64,000 nucleotides of DNA, from NCBI GenBank assembly GCA_905221605.1, contig CAJNDS010002757.1, positions 1,016,501 to 1,080,500 on the forward strand, in the 5' to 3' direction. Of the stretch, positions 9,301-17,101 are shown piece after piece. Below the pieces are notes generated by a model that made no database searches, was not told the DNA's origin, and worked only from the letters and a program-made list of their open reading frames with translations. The translations under genes and the position numbers were made by a program. The first letter of the stretch is position 1. Each line of letters opens with the position of its first letter. The stretch comes from Symbiodinium natans. Lineage: Eukaryota > Sar > Dinophyceae > Suessiales > Symbiodiniaceae.

Positions 9301-12300
9301 CCGGAAGGACAGGGCCTACGCCTTTGAAGCGCGGTTGTCGAGCCTGGACGACGCGTCATGCACCGAGCCTGGGGGCGGAAGTCGGGAGCTCCTCCGCTAC
9401 GACGGGGAAGAGCCGCTCGAGCTCTCGCCAGGCGACGGGGTGCTGGTGCCAGTCGTGCGGGAGTCAGGAGTCTCCGCAGAGGGATCCCTGTCCGAGGTAG
9501 TGCTTCCGGTTGAGTGCGGGGTTGAGGCTGTGCCAGGCCTTTGGCCCACAGGAGAGGGTAAAGGGTTTGTGTTGCTTGCAGCCCAAGAGTGTGATCACTC
9601 TCTCCAGCCGGGCGAGGTTGTTGCGGAAGTGCGTTCCGGCCTCGTGAGCACTGCGGCCTGTGGTTGTGGCGCGGTTGAGACGGTGTTCGAGTCGGAGCCG
9701 TCTCCGCAGGCATGTGCGGATTGTGGGGTCGCCGTTGCCTCGGTTGACCACGACCCGTGCTTTGCTTGCGGGTCCGCGTCCAGGGCCGCGGCAAGAAGCT
9801 TCCAAGGTTGTTCCTCGTGTGCGCGGTCCTTTGGGCGGCTGCGTACCGGCGCCAGGATCGGTGTGCTGTCGGTCCTTGCTGCGGTGACTGTTCTCGCTTC
9901 GGTGTGGGGCGGGAGCGGCCCGGTTGGGCGCCCTGTTGAGGAGCCTGGAGTGCTTACTTGCTTGGACCACCTTCCAAGCGCCGACAGCTGGTGGGAGGCG
10001 CCAGGTGGTTACGCGTCTGTGTGGGGTAGGCGCCCTGCGCAGAAGGACCTTGGGACCCTGGCGGTCGAGAAGGCGCCTTACGAAACGTGCTTGCTTCAGC
10101 GCGCAGGTGAGGCGTGGCGTCTTTGGGACACGAGGGATTTGCGTGTGGCGGAAAGCGTTGCGTGCAGCGTTGAAGTCCCCGTCACCGAACGCTTCGCGGT
10201 CTTTAGGACGCGCAAGGGGCCACGCTGGGCTGGCTGGCGTGAGGGATCGGCCACGGCTGGAAGAGGCGCAAGTGACGCTGTGCGCCCAGCAGACGCGGTC
10301 GACACGGCGCGCTGCCCGAGCTATCATATCGTGGAGAGCTGGGACATCGATAAGATGATCGAGGAGCCTCCAACGGACTATTATTATGAGCAGCTCGCGG
10401 CAGATATGCGCGCCCGGCACCCTAAGGCGTGCCCGCACCTCCTCGACCACCTCGTTTCCTTAGAAGGTTTCCTAGACAAGTCAATCTTGTTTGGGTTCTC
10501 CTTTGGAATCAGCAAGGCCGAAGTTTGTGTCTCCAAAGGTAAGCTCCTAGGACACAACATTGGGCGGGACGGGAGTTCGCCTGACGAAGAGCGTTGTCAG
10601 GCGGTGATTGACTTTCCCCCGCTCTGGGAGAAGCTTCACATTCAGCAATTTTTGGGTTGCGCAAACTGGTTGCGCGGCTACCTGCCTGTTGAGTATGGGC
10701 ACGCAGCCAAGATTTTAGGGCAGTGGCAGAAGCCAGGCGCCGTCTTTCCTGAAGGCGGGCTGGGCTCAGCCGCCACCGAGGGTTGCAAAGCCTTTAAAGC
10801 GATTAAGCGCATGATGCAGAACCGCATCAATTTGGCTACCTTCGATGAGGCCTCTGCTGCGGATGGGTCGTGTCCCCTTGAGCAGATCGCGGATGCGTCG
10901 GGCATCGCGGTAGGGGGCAGCGTCGTGCAGATGACGCGTGACTTGAGCCAGCTCAAAGTGCTTATGACGCACTCGAAGAGCTTGACCCCCGCGCAGCAGA
11001 ACTGGCCGCCCTTGATACAGGAGGCGTTTGCCCAGCTCGAGGTAAAGCGGGCGACACGCCGCATGTTTGGCTCTATTCGGACTCTGTGTTGGACAGATCA
11101 TGCCAACCTTACCCGAGCGCAAACGTCGGACATCGGAATGGATCCGAAACTCGTCCGGTGGGTTGCGGAAATCCTTATGGATGGGTCCGAAATAAGGAGC
11201 CTTAGCGGTCGCTCAGCGACGCTGGGTGACAGTTTTAGCCGCAATCCCAAAGATCGGGATGCGCTCCTTGCGGCGAGGACGAAAGATCTCGAGGGCCTTT
11301 CGGGCCAACTCCGAGGTTTCGACCTGGACCAGTACCTCGGAGAGGGTACTGAGGGTGACGGACCCGTGCCCTGGGCGGTCGGCAACGACGCCGTCCCAGA
11401 GCCTGCGGGCCGTGTCCAGGCCGCGGCTGTGCCGATGTGCGTCGTCGCAGCCCTTCCGGTGCGCGTCATGGTTGTCTTTGACTACGCGCGTTGGAAAGAG
11501 CAGGACGCAGAGCTGACTGAGATCAGGCGCGTCTTCCAAGCGAGCCTCCCTGGAGTTTCTGTGGCTGTCAGGGGTTGTTGGGGTCCGTTTGAGGATACCG
11601 ACGGGCTTGCCTCGCATTTCGATTGCGGGGCCGGCAGGCTCGCAGGGACCAAGAAGATCAAGCGGATCAGGGTCGACTTGCTCACTTCGAGTGCCAAGGT
11701 TCTTAGGGAAGCTTCGGGGTTTCGTCCGCAGTTCCTCGTAGGACTTGGGCAAGGCGGGCTGGTCACAGCCGTCCTTAGGTGGCCTTTGGTTGTTGAGCTC
11801 ACGCTCCAAGCAAGGAACCTGCAGCGCAAGGAAGCTAGGGCTGTAGGAGAGGCTTGGGCAGGCATCAAGGCTATCTGGGCGGTGCGGCCACGCCTTTGGC
11901 GCACGCAGCAGGGCCACTTGGAAGTGGCCGAGGCTTGTCCGGAACTCAAGAAGGATTTTCCGGAGCCTCCCCTGCGAGGTTTTGGGATCGTAGGGAAGCA
12001 GGCATTGGGGGCGGAAGTCCTGCGGTCCTTGAGGTTGGACGCGGTTCGTTCCATCGATGATGCCAGCATTAGAGGGATGCTGGACGAACCGCCACGACCC
12101 CTCTGGGACCATGAGGGTCTATGCATCTGCGGCAAGCGGACCTACCTGTTTTCTCGCTGCCCCGCCTGCATCGAGAAAGAGGCAGTCGATACCTCGGTAG
12201 AGATAGCCGAGCGGGAGGAGCCCGAACCTCCGCTTGAGGGCGACCTTGAGGCCCATGAGGTGGGCCTAGAGGTCAACTCCGTCCTTGCAACTTTGGATAG

Positions 12301-15300
12301 GACAGGAGGGTTAGTTAGGGTTAGGTCCTCAATCATCCAGCAATGGGCGGTAGGGTTCAGGACTACGCCCAAGGATGCTCCAGTTCCCACATCATATGGC
12401 ATGCTGAGTGGGAAGATATGGAAGAAGAGCCATTCCATGAAGCTCAGCCTCGGCTCCCAGCATAAGGATCTTTCCAAGTGGGGCGATGTGAAGCCTTACT
12501 GGACCACATGGGTGGTTAGGGAAGATGGTGCTGTGGTGGCGGGGCACAACTGCTCGCCTCTGAATGTGGTTCAGAGCGACATCGTCGTGCATTGGTCGTC
12601 AGTGGTGAACTGGCACGGCCACAGGCATGTCGTGAATGAGCAGTGTGAAGTGCTCTGGAGGTCTAAGGGCAAGGAGGTTGCCTTGGACCCCGCCTTCAGC
12701 AAGCTGATAGCCCTTGTGGGTAGGGTTACTCAGGTCATTGGCTGGCGGGCAACCGGAGAAGCTTCGGATCCCCGCAGTTCTACCCGGCAGGCGTCAAGGG
12801 TCCTTGCTCAATTCTCTTCGTCCAATGAGGGCGTAGAAGGGCATTGGACCGCGGGCGCTATCAGTCGCGGAAAGAATGCCGATGAGTGCAAGCTGAAGGG
12901 TAGAGTTTTGGCGTTTATGGGTGAAGAGCACAAGGGCCCTGCAGTGGTTCTAGAGCTGGTTAGCCATAGCCCCATCCTGTGTATTTGGGACCATTCCTCA
13001 ACCAAGGTCAAGGTCGAGTTTAAGGGCGGTGTTCCGTCTTTGAGCCTGATCGCGGAGGAGGACGAAAATCGTCGTGAGCAGCTTGCGGTCGAGGCAAGGG
13101 ACGCGGCGAACATTTCGGAGTTCCGAGTCACGGGATCCCTTCGTACGGCGTGGTACGAGGGTCAGCGGCGCGATCCCTCATTGGCGGGCTCGATTCGCAA
13201 GCCAGAGCCGCCGATGGTGATGTCCGGAGACGGGTTGCTCGAGCGCGAGGTGACCCTCAGGACGGGTCAAACCGTCGTTGTCCCAGTGGTTCCCAACGGG
13301 GCTGCGGGCGCGAATGGGGTGACCTGGCGCCGCGCTTGCTACAATTCAGTCCACAGTGGAGTCCTTGGGGCCCATAGGTCTGCTGAGGTTACCATCAAGC
13401 TGCTAGAGAGGGCAGTCTGGTGGCCCGACTTAGAGAAAGATGTGCGGACCTGGGTCGCCAAATGTCTCGCTTGCATTAAGGGCCGGTCCCGACCGACGAA
13501 GGTCGAGGCTCGTGCGGTCAAATGTGGCGCCGAGACATGCTGGCAGGAAGTCAGCGTGGACTGTGAAGGCCCGAACCGAGAGGACAGGGAGGGGCATAGG
13601 TACTCGCTTACGTACTTCGATTGCCTCAGTCATGCTGTCCTCCTCGAGCCGATGAGGTCTCTGACTCATGCTGAAGTCAGGAGGGCGTTCGTGCGCTGTG
13701 TGCTTCGCAGCAGGACGATCCCGAGCCTCATCAGGTCGGATAGAGGGCCAGAGTTCAAGAATGCGCTCATGGCAGAACTCAGCGCTATGCTTGGGACCGA
13801 GTGGCGGTTCAGCGCGCCCTTGAGGCCTTGTGAGTTGGGCGCAAACGAGCGAGTCCACCAAGAAGTTCAAAAGGTGCTGGGGGCGGTCGTCAGGCAAGTC
13901 GGCGCCTCCCTTTCCGAAGCTTGGTCGGATTGGCTCGTGGTGGCGGAGTACGTCATAGATAACACTCCGGGACCCCACGGGTATACCCCGAGGGACCTAG
14001 AGCGGAGCTGGTCGCTCGCTCTACCACTTGAAAAGGACGTCCTGCGAGACGCCTTGCAGTTTGAACCCATCTCTGATTGGGCTCGGAGCCAGTTTAAGCA
14101 GTTCTCGGAACTAGCTGCTGCGGTCCGAGAGCACTGGACGCGGTCTTCAGAAGCGCGGGCGAAACTTGCAAATCGCCATAGGCGCACTGTGGACCTTAAG
14201 CCAGGCGACCGAGTGGTCTGGAACGCTCCGAGGGCCCGTTCAGAGGGGGCGGGGCGTGTGCCTTGGAAACCGGGTCTGACCGGCCCCTGGCGCGTGTTGG
14301 AAGTCAAGGGCCACAGGCTCACCTTGGAGCCCGTGTCGATGGAGTCGGGGGGTACTTCTTCCGCCCGGCGCGGCCCGATGGAGGCGCACGCAGAAGACTG
14401 CATTCTTGTTCCTGCGGATGCAGATGGCGCGGAATCCCGCGAGCCGGTCGTCTTTGAAGACGATGAAACCGGCGGGGACGGCTCGTCTCGCCCCAGCTTA
14501 GGGCAACAGGTTCAAGGCGACGCCAAGCAGGTGGAGTTCACGCTGACCAGGCGCGGGAGGGACTTCGTCCTCCGCCTTGGCGACCGCATTGCCTATCGGG
14601 GCGTAGGTGGAGGCCCTAAGGTGTGCAGGTTAGGACGGGTCACGCAGGTAGATGCTGCCCGTGCGCAGGTCGGCGTGCACCGCTATCTCCCCGACGCCAG
14701 CGGGGTTCGCGTCAAATGGCGGCTTGCATACATCGCCGAGGACGGTGCGCTCACGCTTTCAGAGGGGACTCGTCCGGCCCACGAAGCGGTTTCCGTCAGG
14801 GAGATCATTTCCAAGATCGACCTGAACCGCGACGGCGTGCTTGCTGCAGCCTCGGCCAGAAAGTTGGACAAGGGAGCGTATTCGTTGCAGGACAGGACGC
14901 TCGAGCGAGCGTCTCGTGCCGGCACGAGTGTGCTCTCGATCCAAGAGGCCCTCGCGGACCTCTTGGTCGCGGAACCCCGCGTGTTGCAGCCTAGGGCTTC
15001 CCCAGAGTCGGGTGCTGTCGAGAGTTGGTTCCGGCAGTATTTCCTTGGAGGGGTTGCCGATGTCTTAGAGGTTGCTTGGGGTGACGCGGTCGTTTCCGAC
15101 GCGGCTAGGAGGCACGGGTACAGGGTTGTTCCCGCCTTTGTGCAAGGCAAGCAGGCCTACGGGATCACCTGGAACCTGGCCGCAGAAGAGCACTTAGAGG
15201 CCATTAGCGGCGCTGTTCTGCGCACAGAGCCGAAGGTGCTCGTGATTGGGCTTGAGGGCAAGAATGTGCCCCGGGCTTTCCTCCAACTAGTCGTCCGGTG

Positions 15301-17101
15301 TGCGCAGGAACGCACGCGCGCGGGCGCCCACGTCGCGCTGCATTTGCGGGCACAAAAAGGCGAGTGGGAACCCTGGCGGCTAGAGGAGTGGGGCGCCTTG
15401 TTTGGGACGCTCGCAGAGCCACGGTGGCCTTGGGCTTTCGTGCGGGCTGACATGTGCCAGTTCGCGCGGGCCAGTGGCCGCGGCAACCTCGTTGAGAGCG
15501 GGGCCCTGTGGCTCGCCGATTTCAGCTTAGAATCGGTAGGTTTGAGGTGTAGTAGGCCGGATGCGTTAGGCGCAGTGCAGCACAAGCACGTTGAGCGCGC
15601 GCAAGCCGACTACAACCTCATAGGGGCGGCTTTCTGCGCATCGCTCCAGGACCTTGGTCTGAGGGGCGCAGAAGAGCTGTGCACCGCTGCAGTTGAAAGC
15701 TTTCCAGCCACTGCGGGTGCAGATAGCGCCGCGGCTGCGCCACAGCCCTCTCCAGTCGTTCCCCTCCCGGACGTGCGCTCGGGCGAGGACCTCACGCCAG
15801 CAGAGCGTGCCGAGCTGGATAAGGAGGTGGATAAGTATGCCGCGGAGAAGGAAGCGTTTTGGCGGACCAAGGCGGACGCCAAGGACTGGGATTCCGTCCG
15901 GGCGGACCTTGAGGTCTATGCTCTTGCGGGCGAGAAGGTCGCGGAGGATCCTAGGCGCACCGAGGCCTATAGAGACCTCGTATGGTCGGGTTTGAAGATC
16001 GAGCCTGGACCAACCAGACCCGGGCTGGTGCTCGCCGCCGCGGTAGGTTCGGTTTGGTATACCTTCGTGGATGCGGTTAGTGGGTTTAATCAGATTAGGA
16101 ACACCAAGCGTGCTCGCGAGGTGTTGGCCATTGTGGCAAGATCAGGGAAATATCTCCCTGTCGGCCTCACCTTTGGCCCGATTAACGGCCCAGATGATTT
16201 CAACTTTGTGGTTGATAGGGCCTATGCCCCCGGCAGAGGTAGGCGCCTTAAGTATACTAAGGAGTGGATAGCCTACGTGGATGATCTTACTGTTAGGACA
16301 GGTAGGGTCATTGATGGGCAGTTTTTCACTGATGCCCAAGCCGAGGGGGCCGTGCGCGAAGCGTGCGCCAAGGGGGCAGTCGCGGCTCCGCAGAGCGCGT
16401 CGTCTGCTCTTGAAGCCTTAGGCGTTCGCGGTGCGCACAACTCCAAGCGCGCGAACCATGACGCGGCGCGCTCAGACCAGAATCACCCCACGCGCGTTCT
16501 GATGCTCAGGATGTTGGGGCTGTTCGGGTGTTTCTGTGTTCAGGGCGGGTGTTTTTGGGGCGGGCCGTTTCCCAGGTCGCCGGTCTGCGGGCAGAAGGAT
16601 TTTTCGTCGTTCGTCGCGTGCAGCTTCGTTCGTTTGTCCCGTAGCCAGTGTCTTGCAAGCAGGCCTAGAGGTTCGGTCCAAGGTCGAAGCAGAAGCCGTA
16701 GAAGCCTTAAAGCCCAGACCTTAAGGAAACTCCCCAAACCCCCGCCGCAGCGGTTCAAGTGTGTTGTAGAGCCTAGGGTAGGTAGTCCCTCCCCGCGTTC
16801 GTGCCTGTGCACTGCGCCCCGCTGCGGGTCGCGACCAGACCGCGCGGGAGCGACCGATCGGTCGCCCGGACCTTCGTGGTCAACCACAAGGCCCCGCTGC
16901 GGGCCGTGCCCTGGCCGCGCGGGAGCGGCTGCCTACCACTACTGCACACCGGCCCCTTGCAGCGGGCCGTGTCCTGGCCGCTCAAGGGCGCGTCAGGTTT
17001 TCCCTCGCCCATCGGAGGTCCAGCAAAGCCGCGGGCCTCAGTGCCGCGATGGGTGGAGGAGGATCGAAGGGCAGGGGCAAGAGCAAGAGCCCAGGCCCTA
17101 A
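6233..17101 (+). CDS. gag-pol: ORF1: Gag-Pol polyprotein with split RT
   Basis: 3622-codon frame. Translation more likely starts at the second in-frame ATG (6320, residue 30), after a 42-bp tandem duplication. Modules by residue: acidic run 101-116; Gag capsid-like 421-620; two CCCH fingers (C-x8-C-x5-C-x3-H) 688-707 and 761-780; protease-like segment with LDGCA (D886) and LILGGRAL near 985; Cys-rich stretch and hydrophobic segment 1209-1226; RT thumb about 1400-1450 (ISKAEVCV, LLGHNIGRDG); RNase H with D1554 and WTDH near 1622; integrase with HHCC from 2374 and D2443, D2503, E2539 (DD35E); GPW module about 2653-2701; possible methyltransferase-like fold 2940-3130; RT palm 3265-3375 with D3280 and YVDD 3348-3351. 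After about residue 3405 the frame is low-complexity read-through. The normal Ty3 order has the palm directly before the thumb. Here it lies about 1,830 residues after it. Confidence 0.88.
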   Translation: MDCVPRLRPVNQGAALRVPRLRPANQGAAMSAEVAGQAEGVTLLEAIEGGDVPYPERMSYVAWLKWRRETGSRPLSKRDGISTTPEQEAALWRKVMKFLHDAEDEDEDEEEEEEDSELVPEASGAGGDSPPRVDVSAAARELAMVPTGAAYVPATAPGSRPAGPSGPPSTAGSVPGTAEGLQAELRAIFRPDQEPVADYLTRVSRIVLALKAHGVTVSSRDLDALSTKATLLADEFSKIGGDWHPTKMVRRLRTRFSVAALRGGEDPEDAEEIQREIQCIGELILALGGKESSSQEKVWSSPSDVPVEAVGPRSPGLPQPATASGLGVGLDREGLRTAEVAGGPSAARDLGATDGDSPLRAKLAALEMEIEALKRGSDGGGSQTGSQNPAGDFAAALAAQTEALKEALAQRGGQSSITTVKTDLTWPTLTDDKSDARDVVLFYEEFEDVCALANNCRGMSAREKLLALRGRCRGSRMKTYTNAYRAAWKSGEVLSDPQAVYDRIKNKHLMFGESREEREVRVDGEHASLAKGKLTGHQFEPLFEASIADLEAVGLGKTPRELYLSYLRKMPPYLQKEIRNDKRLWPGDPKDGGLRGPQTWEESHKVVLEYEQREAAHRAVSHSVYSTTGSPSADPSVALAEAQKEIKSLKAAAKAAAKGAAAAAKAGADQTFAAASKGAGKGADKKICFHFRDHGNCPKGDACPYSHDKELRRKALAAKKGDQTFATAKGKGKGKGGGKAKANAKPKAAAKGAAKPPGTVCPFFSKNGSCKKGASCDMVHNLTTSGGTPALPANWAPPSGASMSNPFAAFSVQIGSSGVQAGVSGAAGRAAVQQHALPLSKGGRDKFATLDDLPKDWWSLADNEPGGYQYRTVVQVLDRKVECMLDGCADANHVTEELVVGMMNRAAELGIGTEDPGFPVVRLEKWVHPEYVHGIASGAPVPLKGAAVLRVTLLEGRTADDCRPNTEIFVRCKIAARGTSDWHGLILGGRALDCAGSFRPGPDFHVLDTLGIRMPRCEDHSKTRKDRAYAFEARLSSLDDASCTEPGGGSRELLRYDGEEPLELSPGDGVLVPVVRESGVSAEGSLSEVVLPVECGVEAVPGLWPTGEGKGFVLLAAQECDHSLQPGEVVAEVRSGLVSTAACGCGAVETVFESEPSPQACADCGVAVASVDHDPCFACGSASRAAARSFQGCSSCARSFGRLRTGARIGVLSVLAAVTVLASVWGGSGPVGRPVEEPGVLTCLDHLPSADSWWEAPGGYASVWGRRPAQKDLGTLAVEKAPYETCLLQRAGEAWRLWDTRDLRVAESVACSVEVPVTERFAVFRTRKGPRWAGWREGSATAGRGASDAVRPADAVDTARCPSYHIVESWDIDKMIEEPPTDYYYEQLAADMRARHPKACPHLLDHLVSLEGFLDKSILFGFSFGISKAEVCVSKGKLLGHNIGRDGSSPDEERCQAVIDFPPLWEKLHIQQFLGCANWLRGYLPVEYGHAAKILGQWQKPGAVFPEGGLGSAATEGCKAFKAIKRMMQNRINLATFDEASAADGSCPLEQIADASGIAVGGSVVQMTRDLSQLKVLMTHSKSLTPAQQNWPPLIQEAFAQLEVKRATRRMFGSIRTLCWTDHANLTRAQTSDIGMDPKLVRWVAEILMDGSEIRSLSGRSATLGDSFSRNPKDRDALLAARTKDLEGLSGQLRGFDLDQYLGEGTEGDGPVPWAVGNDAVPEPAGRVQAAAVPMCVVAALPVRVMVVFDYARWKEQDAELTEIRRVFQASLPGVSVAVRGCWGPFEDTDGLASHFDCGAGRLAGTKKIKRIRVDLLTSSAKVLREASGFRPQFLVGLGQGGLVTAVLRWPLVVELTLQARNLQRKEARAVGEAWAGIKAIWAVRPRLWRTQQGHLEVAEACPELKKDFPEPPLRGFGIVGKQALGAEVLRSLRLDAVRSIDDASIRGMLDEPPRPLWDHEGLCICGKRTYLFSRCPACIEKEAVDTSVEIAEREEPEPPLEGDLEAHEVGLEVNSVLATLDRTGGLVRVRSSIIQQWAVGFRTTPKDAPVPTSYGMLSGKIWKKSHSMKLSLGSQHKDLSKWGDVKPYWTTWVVREDGAVVAGHNCSPLNVVQSDIVVHWSSVVNWHGHRHVVNEQCEVLWRSKGKEVALDPAFSKLIALVGRVTQVIGWRATGEASDPRSSTRQASRVLAQFSSSNEGVEGHWTAGAISRGKNADECKLKGRVLAFMGEEHKGPAVVLELVSHSPILCIWDHSSTKVKVEFKGGVPSLSLIAEEDENRREQLAVEARDAANISEFRVTGSLRTAWYEGQRRDPSLAGSIRKPEPPMVMSGDGLLEREVTLRTGQTVVVPVVPNGAAGANGVTWRRACYNSVHSGVLGAHRSAEVTIKLLERAVWWPDLEKDVRTWVAKCLACIKGRSRPTKVEARAVKCGAETCWQEVSVDCEGPNREDREGHRYSLTYFDCLSHAVLLEPMRSLTHAEVRRAFVRCVLRSRTIPSLIRSDRGPEFKNALMAELSAMLGTEWRFSAPLRPCELGANERVHQEVQKVLGAVVRQVGASLSEAWSDWLVVAEYVIDNTPGPHGYTPRDLERSWSLALPLEKDVLRDALQFEPISDWARSQFKQFSELAAAVREHWTRSSEARAKLANRHRRTVDLKPGDRVVWNAPRARSEGAGRVPWKPGLTGPWRVLEVKGHRLTLEPVSMESGGTSSARRGPMEAHAEDCILVPADADGAESREPVVFEDDETGGDGSSRPSLGQQVQGDAKQVEFTLTRRGRDFVLRLGDRIAYRGVGGGPKVCRLGRVTQVDAARAQVGVHRYLPDASGVRVKWRLAYIAEDGALTLSEGTRPAHEAVSVREIISKIDLNRDGVLAAASARKLDKGAYSLQDRTLERASRAGTSVLSIQEALADLLVAEPRVLQPRASPESGAVESWFRQYFLGGVADVLEVAWGDAVVSDAARRHGYRVVPAFVQGKQAYGITWNLAAEEHLEAISGAVLRTEPKVLVIGLEGKNVPRAFLQLVVRCAQERTRAGAHVALHLRAQKGEWEPWRLEEWGALFGTLAEPRWPWAFVRADMCQFARASGRGNLVESGALWLADFSLESVGLRCSRPDALGAVQHKHVERAQADYNLIGAAFCASLQDLGLRGAEELCTAAVESFPATAGADSAAAAPQPSPVVPLPDVRSGEDLTPAERAELDKEVDKYAAEKEAFWRTKADAKDWDSVRADLEVYALAGEKVAEDPRRTEAYRDLVWSGLKIEPGPTRPGLVLAAAVGSVWYTFVDAVSGFNQIRNTKRAREVLAIVARSGKYLPVGLTFGPINGPDDFNFVVDRAYAPGRGRRLKYTKEWIAYVDDLTVRTGRVIDGQFFTDAQAEGAVREACAKGAVAAPQSASSALEALGVRGAHNSKRANHDAARSDQNHPTRVLMLRMLGLFGCFCVQGGCFWGGPFPRSPVCGQKDFSSFVACSFVRLSRSQCLASRPRGSVQGRSRSRRSLKAQTLRKLPKPPPQRFKCVVEPRVGSPSPRSCLCTAPRCGSRPDRAGATDRSPGPSWSTTRPRCGPCPGRAGAAAYHYCTPAPCSGPCPGRSRARQVFPRPSEVQQSRGPQCRDGWRRIEGQGQEQEPRP
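7495..8090 (+). other. Gag capsid-like region of ORF1
   Basis: Residues 421-620. Helix-rich sequence with retrotransposon-Gag features (DVVLFYEEFEDVCALAN, then MPPYLQKEIRNDKRLWP), followed by an Ala/Lys-rich linker and CCCH fingers in place of the usual CCHC knuckle. Confidence 0.65.
8294..8572 (+). other. Two CCCH zinc fingers in Gag
   Basis: CFHFRDHGNCPKGDACPYSH (residues 688-707) and a second at 761-780 beginning CPFFSKNGSCKKG. Both have the exact C-x8-C-x5-C-x3-H spacing of the RNA-binding TTP/Nup-type fingers. They are joined by a Lys/Gly/Ala linker and probably replace the nucleocapsid knuckle. Confidence 0.85.
8840..9215 (+). other. Retropepsin-like segment with atypical DGCA site
   Basis: VECMLDGCADANHVTEELV (D at residue 886) sits where retropepsins have D-S/T-G-A. 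GLILGGRALDC about 100 residues later resembles the second conserved hydrophobic-Gly motif. The position after Gag and the spacing fit a protease, but the second catalytic-loop residue is Gly and the third Cys, so activity is uncertain. Confidence 0.5.
10400..11300 (+). other. RT thumb and RNase H without the palm in front
   Basis: ISKAEVCV, LLGHNIGRDG and LHIQQFLGCANWLRGYLP match the Ty3 RT thumb/connection. QIADASGIAVGGSVVQ, the SKSLTPAQQNWPPLIQEAFA block and WTDHANLTR match Ty3 RNase H, keeping the Asp, Glu and Asp positions. The fingers and palm that should precede this are absent. Upstream sequence back to the protease has no RT motif. Confidence 0.8.
13340..14340 (+). other. Integrase with HHCC, DD35E and GPW module
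   Basis: HSGVLGAH...CLAC forms the HHCC zinc site (from residue 2374). VDCEGP (D2443), RSDRGPEF (D2503) and NERVHQEV (E2539) form a DD35E core with 35 residues between the second Asp and the Glu. The TGPWRVLEVKG block (about 2690) is the GPY/F-type C-terminal module of Ty3 integrases. All catalytic residues are intact. Confidence 0.9.
15055..15620 (+). other. Possible methyltransferase-like Rossmann region
   Basis: VLEVAWGDAVVSDAARRHGY resembles the first strand and SAM loop of C5-methyltransferase-like folds. DMCQFA, the later Cys and the HKH that follow resemble the tail of such domains as I recall them in other dinoflagellate retroelements. No PC(Q/N) catalytic motif is visible, so if the fold is right it is probably inactive. 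Confidence 0.35.
16020..16370 (+). other. Displaced RT palm with YVDD
   Basis: FVDAVSGFNQI (motif A, D3280), LPVGLTFGPINGPDDF (motif B region) and WIAYVDDLTVRTG (motif C, residues 3348-3351) are clear RT palm motifs. They lie after the integrase, about 5.5 kb downstream of the thumb. A classical fingers domain is not obvious before them. Confidence 0.8.
16381..16399 (+). repeat. Hairpin-family copy
   Basis: CGCG, bulged G, CTC, loop CGCA, GAG, CGCG. The inner arm CTC/GAG differs from other copies but still pairs. Confidence 0.5.
16451..17048 (+). other. Spacer between pol and the accessory ORF
   Basis: ORF1 stays open, but the translation is compositionally odd (Arg/Pro/Cys-rich) with no motif, so this is probably untranslated or read-through. 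It contains three hairpin-family copies (16823-16844, 16898-16919, 16961-16982) and a perfect palindrome CGACCGATCGGTCG (16851-16864). It may work as a control region for the downstream ORF. Confidence 0.5.
16823..16982 (+). repeat. Cluster of three covarying hairpins
   Basis: Copies at 16823-16844 (inner arm GTC/GAC), 16898-16919 (GCC/GGC) and 16961-16982 (outer arm AGCG/CGCT instead of TGCG/CGCG). Base changes on one side are matched on the other, so the stems are kept although the sequence changes. Confidence 0.75.

Noticed and set aside
9267-10450. Minus-strand open frames inside ORF1
   Set aside because: High-GC shadow frames opposite a long coding frame with clear domains.
16451-17101. 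C-terminal 220 residues of ORF1 as a real domain
   Set aside because: Arg/Pro/Cys-rich composition without motif, full of palindromic hairpins. More likely spacer that happens to stay open.
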